Shown piece after piece: positions 1 to 9,203 of a DNA stretch of 44,129 nt. Location: NCBI GenBank assembly GCA_022360055.1, contig JAKSDO010000033.1, positions 1 through 44,129 on the forward strand, read 5' to 3'. The notes beneath the pieces were generated by a model. That model saw only the letters and a list, made by a program, of their open reading frames with translations, did not search any database and was not told where the DNA came from. Position 1 is the stretch's first letter. Every line of letters starts with the position of its first letter. Source of the stretch: Cytophagales bacterium (GTDB lineage Bacteria; Bacteroidota; Bacteroidia; Cytophagales; Cyclobacteriaceae). The translations under genes and the position numbers were made by a program.

Positions 1-255
1 CGGATCAATTGTGGAACTGATCTGAAAATTCAACACGCTTGCCCGAAACAAATTTGATTGGAAAAGGCACCGGCTTTTACTTATTCACGTTAATCCTTCG
101 TTATCCTTTCTTCCATTAACAAGATTTTCGATGTCATACCGCCCTTTGATTCCCGAAAGGGAAGCCGCAGAAATCAACCTGCCCCCCTCTTTCATGCGGG
201 GCCGGGGCAAAACAGATAGATTTCATTATTCCGGCTAAACAGCACTGACTGACAG

Positions 256-1482
256 TCACCGGAAATTAATGGCAGGATTTTCGTACCAGATTACGCCAAG
301 CCCTTTGCTATTTTCTCCGTAATTCTCTTCGCATGTCAAGACATCCAGGTCTCCATCGCCGTCCAGGTCCAGCAATTCGATACGGTCAAATTTATACCCG
401 ATAAGGCCGCTTATCGAACGCCAGCCGGAGTGGTTGATGCCCTTTTCAGGAGAAGCATATATAATTCCATGCTTGCCCTTAATGCTCAGCGTTTCAGAAG
501 CATGCACCAAATCCGGGCTGCCGTCCAGGTCAATTTCGCCAATTCGAACGGATTTAGCTCTTCCCGAATAGTGCGGCAGGCTAATTTCCTCTTGAGTCCA
601 ATGCTTTCCCGTCAAATCCCTTCTTTTCATAAAAACAACCCGCTGGTTGGTATACTCCGAAACAATGATATCTTCCAATCCATCGTCATTGATATCCGCC
701 ATATCCATAAAAAGCACTTCCCGGTCCCGGGCACCTATATCGTGATTTTCCCATTCATCAAACAACCCGGAGCCTCTCCCCGGATTTTCCAACCATCTTA
801 CTCCGCGATGCTCCCCTCTTCGATCGGATGCAACAACATCCAAATCTCCGTCATTATCCATATCTCGGGCAAATAAGGACATCACCCAACCACATGAATA
901 AATCGGATACCATTCCCATTCATCGAGATGCCTCGGATCCGGAGGAGATCGAAACCAGCCGATTTTTGCGTGATCCCCCTTTGCGCCTGCAACAATATCC
1001 ACGCCATTTGCGCCGTCAACCTGCATCGGGATGGCAAACATCCACTGCATCAATCCAACGGATGCCGGTAGCGGCCGGGTCAACCACATGGAAGAATCCA
1101 GCAATCGTTCGGGATCGTCAGGAGCCCAGTTGATAAATATTTGCTTTGATGTTCCTTCCGTAGAACTCACCACGTCGTATGCCCCGTTGTTGTCCAGATC
1201 AATAAATACCGCATCTTCGACAGAAGGCGTTTTTCCAACTATTGTTGCCGGCCATTTCTCCCGTACCAGGTCAAACCCCGGATGAAGATATATCTTAGTC
1301 AGGCCAGTCTCTTCCCAGCCGGTCGCAATATCCTTCAATCCGTCACCATCGATGTCGGAGATCCTTACACCATCCGCCCCGCTATGGGCATCGTCAATAA
1401 TATGGAGTTTCCAGTCCTGCGCTATGCAGAAGTGGATAACAAGGTTGCAGAAGATCAAAAGACCTGGTCTGGTCATAACCAT
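256..1482 (-). CDS. Secreted FG-GAP/VCBS repeat protein
   Basis: Predicted secreted protein of 408 residues built from FG-GAP/VCBS beta-propeller repeats. A short hydrophobic N-terminus ending near CIAQ looks like a signal peptide. Repeated acidic calcium-loop motifs follow, for example DIDGDGLKDI, DMDNDGDLDV, DINDDGLEDI and DLDGDGDLDV, spread over most of the chain. Such proteins in Bacteroidota are exported and are thought to bind calcium or mediate surface or ligand interactions; there is no enzymatic motif to propose a reaction. It stands alone, with no same-strand partner close by. The family call is firm and the role unknown. Confidence 0.85.
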   Translation of the reverse strand: MVMTRPGLLIFCNLVIHFCIAQDWKLHIIDDAHSGADGVRISDIDGDGLKDIATGWEETGLTKIYLHPGFDLVREKWPATIVGKTPSVEDAVFIDLDNNGAYDVVSSTEGTSKQIFINWAPDDPERLLDSSMWLTRPLPASVGLMQWMFAIPMQVDGANGVDIVAGAKGDHAKIGWFRSPPDPRHLDEWEWYPIYSCGWVMSLFARDMDNDGDLDVVASDRRGEHRGVRWLENPGRGSGLFDEWENHDIGARDREVLFMDMADINDDGLEDIIVSEYTNQRVVFMKRRDLTGKHWTQEEISLPHYSGRAKSVRIGEIDLDGSPDLVHASETLSIKGKHGIIYASPEKGINHSGWRSISGLIGYKFDRIELLDLDGDGDLDVLTCEENYGENSKGLGVIWYENPAINFR

Positions 1483-1669
1483 TTAATGCTAACAAATTTT
1501 CCCCAAGATAATCAAAAGAGACTTCTCAACGAGAACATATCGCAAAGCGTTGTATAAATACTTCTCAATTACACTTAAATATAAATATATGTAGTTTTTT
1601 TTATACTTTTTGAAGTTACCTTTTTAATAATCTACGTATTAAGCATTACACGGACAACGATCTGATACC

Positions 1670-1909
1670 ATGCTGGAAGAAATTTTCAATTTACAATCAA
1701 AAGAAGAGCAAGCGGCCTATACATGGGAATTTGGCACATTCTTATCCTCAAGAAGGATGGGCAAGCACGTGATTAACCTCTATCACGTGGACGATTTTTT
1801 TGCAGAAATCTGGTATGCTCCCAAGAAGAAACGCTTGTACGGTGTCAAGACCTTTTCCACGCACCGGTGCTTTGATCCTTATCTGGATGAAATCAAGATT
1901 GCATTTTAA
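1670..1909 (+). CDS. Small conserved-looking hypothetical protein
   Basis: A 79-residue protein with ATG start, no signal peptide and no membrane segment. It is rich in aromatic and charged residues (for example HVDDFFAEIWY), and its composition looks coding rather than random. I believe similar short proteins are common in Bacteroidota, but I cannot name a family. It is preceded by about 190 bases of A+T-rich sequence and overlaps the end of an opposite-strand open frame by 17 bases. No function is proposed. Confidence 0.6.
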   Translation: MLEEIFNLQSKEEQAAYTWEFGTFLSSRRMGKHVINLYHVDDFFAEIWYAPKKKRLYGVKTFSTHRCFDPYLDEIKIAF

Positions 1910-2233
1910 ATTTCTTCCGATCAAAACCTGTCTGTTCAAAAACTTCTCCACGCCAAGTGCTTCCGGTATGTAAACCTTGTTCTAAAATCCTTCCGACCAG
2001 TGCGTATTTCTTTTCCGCCCAATATTTTTTTGCACCCGGCACGGGAATGCCCAATTCCGGACCGGTTCCAAAGATCTGAGATATGCCCGATGGTAGTTGC
2101 ATAGGAACTGTTCATAGCGCACTAATCAAACCGATTTGATTGAATCAACCATTAAATCCGATGTTTTAATTCCCGAATTGTTAACAATATTTATTTTGAA
2201 ATCGATAAATTGAAAATCGCTAAACCACCACCT

Positions 2234-2647
2234 ATGACTAAAGACGAACTTATTGACAAAATCCTCTCCGACCTCTATGTAAATTCCAACCGGGGCATGG
2301 ATTTCTACGATGACTTTTCCGTATATGAAAACGATATAAATAAGCTGGAGGCGGCAAAAACAACGATGGAAAAAGAGGGTCTAATCGTAAATCACAAAAA
2401 TCTGAAAACCGGAATTTCTCCGTTGGGATTTAAGATTTGTTTTGAGGGTGGGTATATGGATGAAAAAAACAGAAGAGCGCGAAACATAAAAAGAACGCTT
2501 CAGCGAAACAAGATGGAGATCACTTATCTTAAAAAAGCATTACGGTCTAAAAACCAGACAAATACTCTTTTGTTGATTTTCCTGATCGTAAGTCTCACCG
2601 CCATTATACTAATGATATTGGGCATCTTAAACCCGGGTATAAAATAA
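2234..2647 (+). CDS. Hypothetical protein with C-terminal membrane anchor
   Basis: About 137 residues. The N-terminal part is soluble and could fold as a small winged helix, because it ends in a 'GISPLGFKI' segment typical of such hypothetical proteins. It is followed by a basic, helical stretch and one strongly hydrophobic segment near the C-terminus (LLLIFLIVSLTAIILMILGI), so it is probably a tail-anchored inner-membrane protein. An alternative TTG start lies 24 bases upstream at 2210; I prefer the ATG at 2234. Function is unknown. Confidence 0.6.
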   Translation: MTKDELIDKILSDLYVNSNRGMDFYDDFSVYENDINKLEAAKTTMEKEGLIVNHKNLKTGISPLGFKICFEGGYMDEKNRRARNIKRTLQRNKMEITYLKKALRSKNQTNTLLLIFLIVSLTAIILMILGILNPGIK

Positions 2648-3009
2648 TAGGAAGAACCGACTTCCTCCGGAGATCTTACACAGGCACCTGGAACAGCAAC
2701 CTTACCAACAGGTCAGGATTGTGGCGCTTTGTCAATGGTCGGTAGGGCCGTTCGATAAGCCCGGTTCTTATGAAGAATATTCTGCAAAGATGGTTGCTGA
2801 TTCAGAATAACATTCGTTTTCCCCGGCTTGTATTCAGTGATTTTCATTAAGAAATGTTATCCCTGAGTTATTGGACAGTCCCTGGTTACGGAGTTATAAG
2901 CAATTTTAGTGCGCTTGTCTGCGCACGGAACCAGTCCGGGCTGCCAGCGGGTCTCTTCAAATCGTTCGAAAACCTAGGTTGCGGTTATTTCCGGAAAAGG
3001 CCAGAGCGT
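2648..3009. other. Gene-free stretch with a hairpin and a possible coding remnant
   Basis: No complete gene is visible. A frame from 2667 to 2810 on the plus strand reads as protein-like for 47 codons before a stop but has no convincing start, so it may be the remains of a gene. A perfect 6-base-arm inverted repeat (GTGCGC/GCGCAC) lies at 2909-2926, about 85 bases past the end of dctM on the minus strand, and could be a weak transcription end. Confidence 0.4.
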
Positions 3010-4284
3010 CTAATCTATAAATCTACCTGGCAAAAAAAGCGAAATTTGCGGAAAGAGGGTTACGAGAGTTAAGACCACCAGACCCACGGCAAGAAACGGC
3101 AGGCTTGATTTACTCACGGTGGAAATCGATACTTTTCCAAGGCTGGATGCTACGAAAAGGCAGACTCCTACAGGCGGTGTCGTCAGCCCGATCATTAAAT
3201 TCAGTACGGCGATAACTGCAAAATGAATCGGATCAACTTCAACTGTCACCGCAACTTTTAGAAGTATTGGAAATAGGATCAATAGCGCTGCAATTGTTTC
3301 CATAAAGGTCCCGATAAAAATGAGCAGCAGATTGATAAACAATAACACCACATACTTGTTCGTGCTAAAATTCAGGATTTCAGAAGAGATAAGCTGCGGC
3401 AAGCGCTCGGTTATCAGAATCCACCCGAAAAGATTGGCAAATCCCACAAGAATCATGAGTGAAGCGGAGGTTTTCATAGAATCCAATACGATGACCGGCA
3501 GGTTTCTCCAGGAAAGCTTTTTATAGATAAAAGTCCCGATAATCAAGGCGTAGATTACAGCAATAATGGATGCCTCTGTTGGCGTAAATACTCCTCCTAC
3601 GATCCCAAAGATGATTATGAACGTCATTAATATTGCCCAGAAGGTGTCTTTAAAACCGTTGGCAATTTCCCTGAATGAACTCCTGGGATGTTTGGGATAT
3701 TGCTTCTTTGCGGAAATGAAATAAACTACAAGCATAAGTCCGATCCCGAGCATGAAACCCGGAATTGCTCCGGCAAGAAAAAGCTTCCCGACCGACAGTC
3801 CACTCAACGTCGCGGCAATGATCATAGGCACACTGGGAGGAATGATCGGCCCGACCGTTGATGAGGATGCCGTAACGGCACACGAAAATCCTGCCTCATA
3901 ACCTTCTTTTCTCATGGCAGGGATCATTACCGAGCCGATACTTGCCGTATCTGAAACTGCCGTCCCTGAAATTCCGGCAAAAAGCATGGAAGCTCCCACA
4001 TTTGCAAGGGCCAGCCCGCCGCGCACATGGCCCGTCAGGCGGTTGCAAAATGCGATGATCCTTTCTGTAAGTCCGCCATGATTCATCAGGTTCCCGGATA
4101 AAATGAAACCAGGGATGCTCAACAGAATAAACACGTCGATCCCGGAGTACATTTTCATCGGAAGAATAATCAACGGAATGCCTTTGAACAATGCATACAC
4201 CAGGCAGGCTAATCCCAATGAAAATGCTATTGGAAATCTCAGAATAAGACAAACGACAAATACGATGACCAGCAGGGCTATCAT
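3010..4284 (-). CDS. dctM: TRAP transporter large permease (DctM)
   Basis: Large membrane subunit of a tripartite ATP-independent periplasmic (TRAP) transporter, which uses an ion gradient to import an acidic substrate delivered by a periplasmic binding protein. The 424-residue length and many hydrophobic segments fit the family. Characteristic segments are present: SIPGFILSGNLM, the AGISGTAVSDTASIGSVMIP region and TVGPIIPPSVPMII. Its start overlaps the end of dctQ by four bases, showing translational coupling. No DctP binding protein is encoded upstream or downstream, so the substrate cannot be guessed and the transporter may depend on a subunit encoded elsewhere. Confidence 0.93.
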   Translation of the reverse strand: MIALLVIVFVVCLILRFPIAFSLGLACLVYALFKGIPLIILPMKMYSGIDVFILLSIPGFILSGNLMNHGGLTERIIAFCNRLTGHVRGGLALANVGASMLFAGISGTAVSDTASIGSVMIPAMRKEGYEAGFSCAVTASSSTVGPIIPPSVPMIIAATLSGLSVGKLFLAGAIPGFMLGIGLMLVVYFISAKKQYPKHPRSSFREIANGFKDTFWAILMTFIIIFGIVGGVFTPTEASIIAVIYALIIGTFIYKKLSWRNLPVIVLDSMKTSASLMILVGFANLFGWILITERLPQLISSEILNFSTNKYVVLLFINLLLIFIGTFMETIAALLILFPILLKVAVTVEVDPIHFAVIAVLNLMIGLTTPPVGVCLFVASSLGKVSISTVSKSSLPFLAVGLVVLTLVTLFPQISLFLPGRFID

Positions 4285-4748
4285 TGCAATTTTTTAATAA
4301 GCCGGGAAATGTTCATGAACGAAAAGAAACATACGGAAACAGACATCAATAATATACTGGCAAAACCGGTAGACATATTAAACCCGAGGCTTGGAGACTT
4401 TTCGATATGGCCAAGCCGTATGTAAGATATTGAAAAAATAGCTACAACCAGAAATAGTAAAAATACAAGTGAGGTTACAAATGTCTCAAGCCACAGGTTT
4501 CCCTTTTCATTCAACCTGCCCGTAATTAAATCCAGTGAAACAAAGTAGCGTTGTTTGTATGCAGGACCTGCCGCAAAACAGATTGCATATATAAAAAACA
4601 GACGGGATGCTTCTTCGGTCCATGACGGAGCAGTATCCGTAAAAAAACGCGCATAGATCTGCACCAGGACACTTAACACCAGAGCAATGGTGCTTAGCAA
4701 AGTCCCGATCTTTAACAAGCGTGAAATAATGCGCGTTGCTTTCTTCAA
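4281..4748 (-). CDS. dctQ: TRAP transporter small permease (DctQ)
   Basis: Small membrane subunit of the same TRAP transporter, 155 residues with about four hydrophobic segments. It carries the family's landmark after the first helix (VQIYARFF...PSWTEEASRLFFIYA, read in parts), where the W-x-E-E-x-x-R pattern is typical of DctQ. It is the first gene of the dctQ-dctM pair and overlaps dctM by four bases. The usual dctP gene is missing upstream; the region before it holds only non-coding or decayed sequence. Confidence 0.9.
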   Translation of the reverse strand: MKKATRIISRLLKIGTLLSTIALVLSVLVQIYARFFTDTAPSWTEEASRLFFIYAICFAAGPAYKQRYFVSLDLITGRLNEKGNLWLETFVTSLVFLLFLVVAIFSISYIRLGHIEKSPSLGFNMSTGFASILLMSVSVCFFSFMNISRLIKKLQ

Positions 4749-5191
4749 AACTTAAAAATTATTCTTAACGTTGATCCTGAGTGTTACTATACGGAGTATA
4801 CACTGTTTAAAAATACGTTGGAGATTTTACATGAACAAATTCTCAAATCGCCTACTGAGAAGATACTCCACCTCGGAAGCACTAAATCCTTTCCATTTCT
4901 GGAATGGATTTCGGGAAAAGATGATGTCATCCAACCGTCAAAGGTATGAGGCACTATTGACCGGATATTTCGGAAGCGCAAGGATTAAACAATTAAATAT
5001 GACTTTTCATAAAAAAAACCAGACCATGAGATAGTCTGGAGTTTTACACAGAATTTACGGAAAGAAAAAAGTGAAAGTCAATATTCAGTTATAAAACTAT
5101 TAATTAAATACTAGAAGAAGGTTAGTTAAATATTATGCTTTGGTTATAATTTAATGTAACAGGCTTTTGCACCTCATTTTTTGCTAAAATT
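4749..5191. other. Gene-free stretch upstream of dctQ
   Basis: Short open frames occur on both strands here but none has a clear family or start. One plus-strand frame without a start reads protein-like until a stop at 4949 but is antisense to the dctQ start. A hairpin with an adjoining A tract lies near 5011-5039. I see no DctP coding sequence. Confidence 0.4.
5011..5039 (-). terminator. Terminator-like hairpin, minus strand
   Basis: CCAGAC at 5019-5024 pairs with GTCTGG at 5034-5039, and eight A residues precede it on the plus strand. Read on the minus strand this is a stem followed by a run of eight T, the form of an intrinsic terminator. No gene on the minus strand directly upstream of it is intact, which suggests a lost gene. 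The other side has only a weak T run. Confidence 0.5.
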
Positions 5192-5500
5192 ATGTATCGA
5201 TTTTTTAACTCATATTTCAATTCAGCAAAAAACATGAAAACGACAAAGGCCGCCAGGTACCTGGCATTTACCGAAATGGAATTTAACGACTATCATATTG
5301 AAACAGCGGATAAAATATATCAGTCCTTGTCGGAGGGAAATATAAAAAAGGTAGGGAAAATCATGAATGAATTTCCGTCTAAAATTGATAGTGAATTTGT
5401 GCATTATGCGTTCATGGATAAGTATGGATTTGGGTATGTCGGGGAGGTTTTCAATCTGGCCAAGGATTATGAGGAATTGAAGAAATTCGGCTTTTATTAG
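5192..5500 (+). CDS. Small hypothetical protein
   Basis: A 102-residue soluble protein; a second ATG at 5234 (MKTTKAARYLAF) may be the true start, giving about 88 residues. It is predicted largely helical and has no signal or membrane segment. Codon use looks like real coding sequence. I do not recognise a family and propose no function. It is isolated from its neighbours by more than 200 bases on either side. Confidence 0.5.
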   Translation: MYRFFNSYFNSAKNMKTTKAARYLAFTEMEFNDYHIETADKIYQSLSEGNIKKVGKIMNEFPSKIDSEFVHYAFMDKYGFGYVGEVFNLAKDYEELKKFGFY

Positions 5501-5690
5501 TGCATTTATGGCATCTTACCTTGTGTTGCAACAACCCTTACGGAAGGATCGTTGCTTTGCTGAAAAAGTTGCTCCTGATTTCAGACCTCATATGATGCTT
5601 TAAGCCTCATTTCACAGGGTTAAATAAACATTACATTATTTGATCTTAATAGTTTCATAACGCTCCATGAGGTTACAAGAGTCGGCTTGA

Positions 5691-5708
5691 GTATATTTTA
5701 GAATATAC
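5691..5708. repeat. Short palindrome upstream of GAF fragment
   Basis: GTATATT and AATATAC form a perfect 7-base inverted repeat around a 4-base centre, 11 bases before the ATG at 5720. It could be a protein-binding site or simply an A+T-rich chance palindrome. Confidence 0.3.
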
Positions 5709-5719
5709 CAGTTTAAATT

Positions 5720-6046
5720 ATGACCATTTTGACAAGTATTAAGCACAAGCTTAGGCTTTCATTAGTAGCGATTATATTTATAATCGCACCTATCATAAAT
5801 GAAGGCCGGGTATTGGGCGCTGTGGAAATCGCATCTTTTAAGGATTTTTCCGATCGTGATGTTGAGGTGGTCCGGAAAACATGCGACCGACTTGCAAGTA
5901 CATTTGAATCGATAAAGATCCAGGAACAAACAGCCGGTTTATTGCGGACATCTCAGATACAAACCGATAAACTCAGGGCTCAGGAAGAGGAAATGCGTCA
6001 ACACCTGAAAGAAATGGCCGCCACCCAGGAAGATAAAAGAACTTAA
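5720..6046 (+). pseudogene. Fragment of a GAF-domain signalling protein
   Basis: The 108-residue frame begins with a short hydrophobic stretch. From about residue 33 it then reads like the last third of a GAF domain (VLGAVEIASFKDF, then DVEVVRKTCDRLASTF). A glutamine- and glutamate-rich coiled coil follows (RAQEEEMRQHLKEMAATQE), of the type that links GAF or HAMP modules in large Bacteroidota sensor proteins. The first part of the GAF fold, other sensor modules and any output domain are missing. I read it as the surviving internal piece of a larger sensor or chemotaxis-like gene; it is probably not functional. Confidence 0.6.
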
Positions 6047-6118
6047 AGAAATAATCGAAAATCTAAAGATAGAGAACCCGGAGTTAAAGAACTCGCGAAA
6101 TGACCAGACAATCTCTGG

Positions 6119-6670
6119 TTAAACTCCATAATAGTGCTTCGGAATTCCAAACTTTATCTCTCCGGCAATACACCGGTGAAACAATGCACTTATATTTAAC
6201 CTGAGTTCTCCTTCATCAAAAATTGAATGCAGATAATTCCGCAAATAACCTAAGGGTAAAATCTTTGCCTTTTGCACCGAATTCATTTTTTCCCACAGCA
6301 GCTCCGAGTGCTCAAGGTCTGTGAATTCCAATTCATATTCCCTGGAAATCGCGTCAATTTTTAGTTTAAACTCTTCAAAAGGAATTGCTCCCCTCAAAAA
6401 ATGTTGGTTATACTCAAGTAAATCGGATTGTTCGATCCAAAATACGTTAAACTTCGACTTTAAATTATTGGCAAACTTGATGCAATTATGGTGCAGATAG
6501 TCGTGGAGGTACTCCAGTTTTCCATCATCTCCTACGGTACAGACGGCCCTGGCGCCGGTAAAATCTTCCAACGCCATTTTCCCCTGATCGGAGCCAATTG
6601 ATTTGTACCATTTCGTCTGTAATAATTTATCTATTTCAGGATTGTTTTTGACCAAGATCAATTCCGCCAT
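6119..6670 (-). CDS. Hypothetical protein
   Basis: About 183 residues from an internal ATG (MAELILVKNN), preferred because the 32 residues upstream are low-complexity and hydrophobic; the longer form would start at 6766. The protein is soluble, rich in acidic and aromatic residues, and has the look of a mostly helical domain. No catalytic motif or family is recognised. It is transcribed away from the GH3-like gene and separated from it by about 320 bases. Confidence 0.6.
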   Translation of the reverse strand: MAELILVKNNPEIDKLLQTKWYKSIGSDQGKMALEDFTGARAVCTVGDDGKLEYLHDYLHHNCIKFANNLKSKFNVFWIEQSDLLEYNQHFLRGAIPFEEFKLKIDAISREYELEFTDLEHSELLWEKMNSVQKAKILPLGYLRNYLHSIFDEGELRLNISALFHRCIAGEIKFGIPKHYYGV

Positions 6671-6986
6671 AAAAAGTTGCAGTAGCTTAAGAATAACAAA
6701 TAATTCACTGCAAATTAACATATTGTTAATTAAACAGCTATTCAATTTAAAATCGTGTTCATTCACGAATTCTTCTGATAAAGAACATCTGCCAATAGCG
6801 ATACATTTGCCTCTCTACTTAATGTTACTTTTACATAGTGATATATTACGTTTTTTTGAGTCAGCTAACTTTTTCTTCACATTAGCTAAAAAATAATATT
6901 CAATTCATAATATTTCCTTCAATACTGCTTAAAACCAACCTCCTAAATTTCGGAATATCGAAACCGGATAAGGATTTTTTGTTGTT
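6671..6986. other. A+T-rich divergent intergenic region
   Basis: Separates the minus-strand hypothetical gene from the plus-strand GH3-like gene and should hold both promoters. I see no exact Bacteroidota TAnnTTTG element and no strong hairpin. An open frame crossing part of it looks like low-complexity chance sequence. Confidence 0.4.
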
Positions 6987-8546
6987 ATGGCAGTAATTGG
7001 TAAGATAATTAAGAAAGGCATCGAACTCAGAGAAAGCCTTGAGCAATCCTATACCAATCCATTTGACCTACAAAAAAGAGAATTACTAAAGTTACTAATA
7101 AGCGCCAGGGAAACATTATTTGGGCAGCATAACCGGTTCTCCGAATTATTAAAGGCATTCAGACATACGAACGAAAGGCGCTTCATTTCTTCATTCAGAG
7201 ACCATATTCCAATTCAGAGCTACGATAGCATATTTGAAAACTGGTGGTTAAAATCCAGGGAGGGAATTAATAATGTTTGCTGGCCGGGCAAGGTGAAATA
7301 TTTCGCATTGAGCTCCGGCACGTCCGGCGATTCATCAAAGTATATCCCGGTTACAAATGATATGTTACGATCGATAAAGAGGGCCAGTGTCCGGCAGCTT
7401 TTGACACTTTCACATTACGACCTGCCTCCGGAGGCGTTTAATAAAGGAGTGCTTATGCTGGGCGGAAGCACAAAACTAAAGAAAATACGTTCCTTTTATG
7501 ATGCTGACCTGTCCGGAATAACCGCCTCAAATATTCCATTTTGGTTTCAACAATTCTATAAACCCGGTCGCAAAATTTCAAGATTTGAGGATTGGGGGAG
7601 TAAGCTGGACAAAATTACCGAAAAGGCATGGAAATGGGATATCGGATTTGTGGTAGGGGTTCCGGCATGGATTCAAATTCTCATTGAAAAAATTGTAGAA
7701 ACGTATCATCTGAAAAACATACATGAAATCTGGCCGAATCTCAATGTCTTTGTACATGGAGGCGTCGCTATGGAACCGTATCAAAAAAGCTTTAACCGGC
7801 TTTTGGGGCGTGAGATCAAGTATATCGAGACTTACCTCGCCTCAGAAGGATTCCTGGCTTTCCAATCCCGGCCGGAGACAAATTCCATGAAGCTTGTTCT
7901 CAACAATGGAATTTTTTACGAATTCATCCCATTCAATGAAAAGAATTTTGATCAGGATGGAAATCCAACCTCCGACGCTGAAACTTTACTGATTGACGAG
8001 GTGGAAGAAAATGCGGATTATGCCATTTTGATTTCCACCTGCTCCGGTGCGTGGAGATATTTGATCGGCGACGTCGTCAGATTTACCTCCGTAAAGGAAA
8101 GTGAAATCGTGATCACAGGAAGAACCAAACACTTCTTAAGCCTTTGCGGTGAACATTTATCCGTGGATAATATGAACAAAGCCATACAGATGGTCGAAGA
8201 TGAACTGGAAATTTATATCAAGGAATTCACCGTTACCGGAGTGCCTGAAGGGACGAGGTTTTCCCATAAGTGGTTCATTGGCTGCGACAGTTCTACCCGC
8301 GATGACATCATTTGCAAAAAATTGGACGAAAAACTCAAAATGCTCAACGACGATTACAGGACTGAAAGAGACTACGCTTTGAAGAATGTATATGTGACAA
8401 AACTTCCCGTTGAAAACTTCTATACCTGGATGAGAATAAACGGCAAAGAAGGTGGTCAAAATAAATTTCCCAGAGTGATAAAGGGACAAAAATGCCTGGA
8501 CTGGGAAAATTTTTTAAAGGAGCAACTAAATTCGCTTTCGATTTGA
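6987..8546 (+). CDS. GH3-family acyl-adenylate/amide synthetase
   Basis: Bacterial member of the GH3 auxin-responsive family, enzymes of the ANL fold. In plants they activate a carboxylate with ATP and join it to an amino acid. The 519-residue length fits. The nucleotide-binding motif LSSGTSGDSSKYIPVT lies at about residues 108-123. Later family landmarks are VFVHGGVAMEPY, YIETYLASEGF, YLIGDVVRFTS and GRTKHFLSLCGEHLS, all of which line the active site. No signal peptide; cytoplasmic. The bacterial substrate is unknown. Its end overlaps the following LysE-type exporter gene by about 55 bases, so the two are probably co-transcribed and perhaps functionally linked. Confidence 0.9.
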   Translation: MAVIGKIIKKGIELRESLEQSYTNPFDLQKRELLKLLISARETLFGQHNRFSELLKAFRHTNERRFISSFRDHIPIQSYDSIFENWWLKSREGINNVCWPGKVKYFALSSGTSGDSSKYIPVTNDMLRSIKRASVRQLLTLSHYDLPPEAFNKGVLMLGGSTKLKKIRSFYDADLSGITASNIPFWFQQFYKPGRKISRFEDWGSKLDKITEKAWKWDIGFVVGVPAWIQILIEKIVETYHLKNIHEIWPNLNVFVHGGVAMEPYQKSFNRLLGREIKYIETYLASEGFLAFQSRPETNSMKLVLNNGIFYEFIPFNEKNFDQDGNPTSDAETLLIDEVEENADYAILISTCSGAWRYLIGDVVRFTSVKESEIVITGRTKHFLSLCGEHLSVDNMNKAIQMVEDELEIYIKEFTVTGVPEGTRFSHKWFIGCDSSTRDDIICKKLDEKLKMLNDDYRTERDYALKNVYVTKLPVENFYTWMRINGKEGGQNKFPRVIKGQKCLDWENFLKEQLNSLSI

Positions 8547-9154
8547 TTGCACTTGCAGAAGGAATATTTCTCGGGCTTGTGCTGTCTGTAATGATAGGCC
8601 CGGTCTTTTTCATCCTATTGCAAACATCCATCGGGGAAGGACGACTGCCCGGGTTGTTTATAGCCGTGGGCGCCCTGATTAGCGATATACTAATTTTAAC
8701 CGTGTGCGCTCTAGGTGTACTCAACCTGTCCCCGGATCATTTCACGGGAAAAATCACCGGGATCGCCGGCATATTGATATTGCTTGTAAGCGGAATATCG
8801 CTGATTAAAAAGCAGGGAAACATCTTTTCCGAACCGAAAACTGTTTCCCGGGAATCAGCCCTATTTTCTTATTTTGCTAAAGGTTTTTTAATCAATTCCT
8901 TGAATCCGTTTGTATTTGTTTTCTGGGTAGGTATCGCCGGATTCCTAATCAACAAATACGACTATCATACGGGCCAAATTGTCCTGTTTTCAAGCGGCAT
9001 ATTCTTCTCGATGCTTGTGACGGATGTTATTAAAGTAATGTTATCAAATAAGATACGGCCACATATCAAAACCTCCTCGCTTCGATTTATTTCCACATTT
9101 ACAGGGATTACCTTGATTTTTTATGCAATTCTGCTGTTTTATAGGTTGTTTTGA
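8492..9154 (+). CDS. LysE-family exporter
   Basis: Inner-membrane protein of about 220 residues with six hydrophobic segments. It has the LysE/RhtB landmark at the first helix (GLVLSVMIGPVFFILLQTSI) and a later NSLNPFVFVFWVGIAGF segment. The family exports amino acids and related small molecules. The ATG at 8492 lies inside the GH3-like gene; a start further in would shorten the unusual polar N-terminus (about 20 residues) and the overlap, so the exact start is uncertain. The placement suggests co-expression with the GH3 enzyme. Confidence 0.85.
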   Translation: MPGLGKFFKGATKFAFDLIALAEGIFLGLVLSVMIGPVFFILLQTSIGEGRLPGLFIAVGALISDILILTVCALGVLNLSPDHFTGKITGIAGILILLVSGISLIKKQGNIFSEPKTVSRESALFSYFAKGFLINSLNPFVFVFWVGIAGFLINKYDYHTGQIVLFSSGIFFSMLVTDVIKVMLSNKIRPHIKTSSLRFISTFTGITLIFYAILLFYRLF

Positions 9155-9203
9155 TATCTGACAGCAGGAATGATCGATCAAATTCAATTTTAAAAAATCG
9201 CGC

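Noticed and set aside
1-255. Left edge of the window
   Set aside because: No gene end or clear signal could be read in these bases, so nothing was called.
1893-2102. A 69-residue minus-strand frame with protein-like composition
   Set aside because: It overlaps the end of the small gene on the other strand, has no recognised family and no upstream partner. It was not certain enough to call.
4771-5034. A plus-strand open frame of 87 codons before the TRAP genes
   Set aside because: Its composition is weak, it crosses a terminator-like hairpin, and another frame there reads better; treated as non-coding or decayed.
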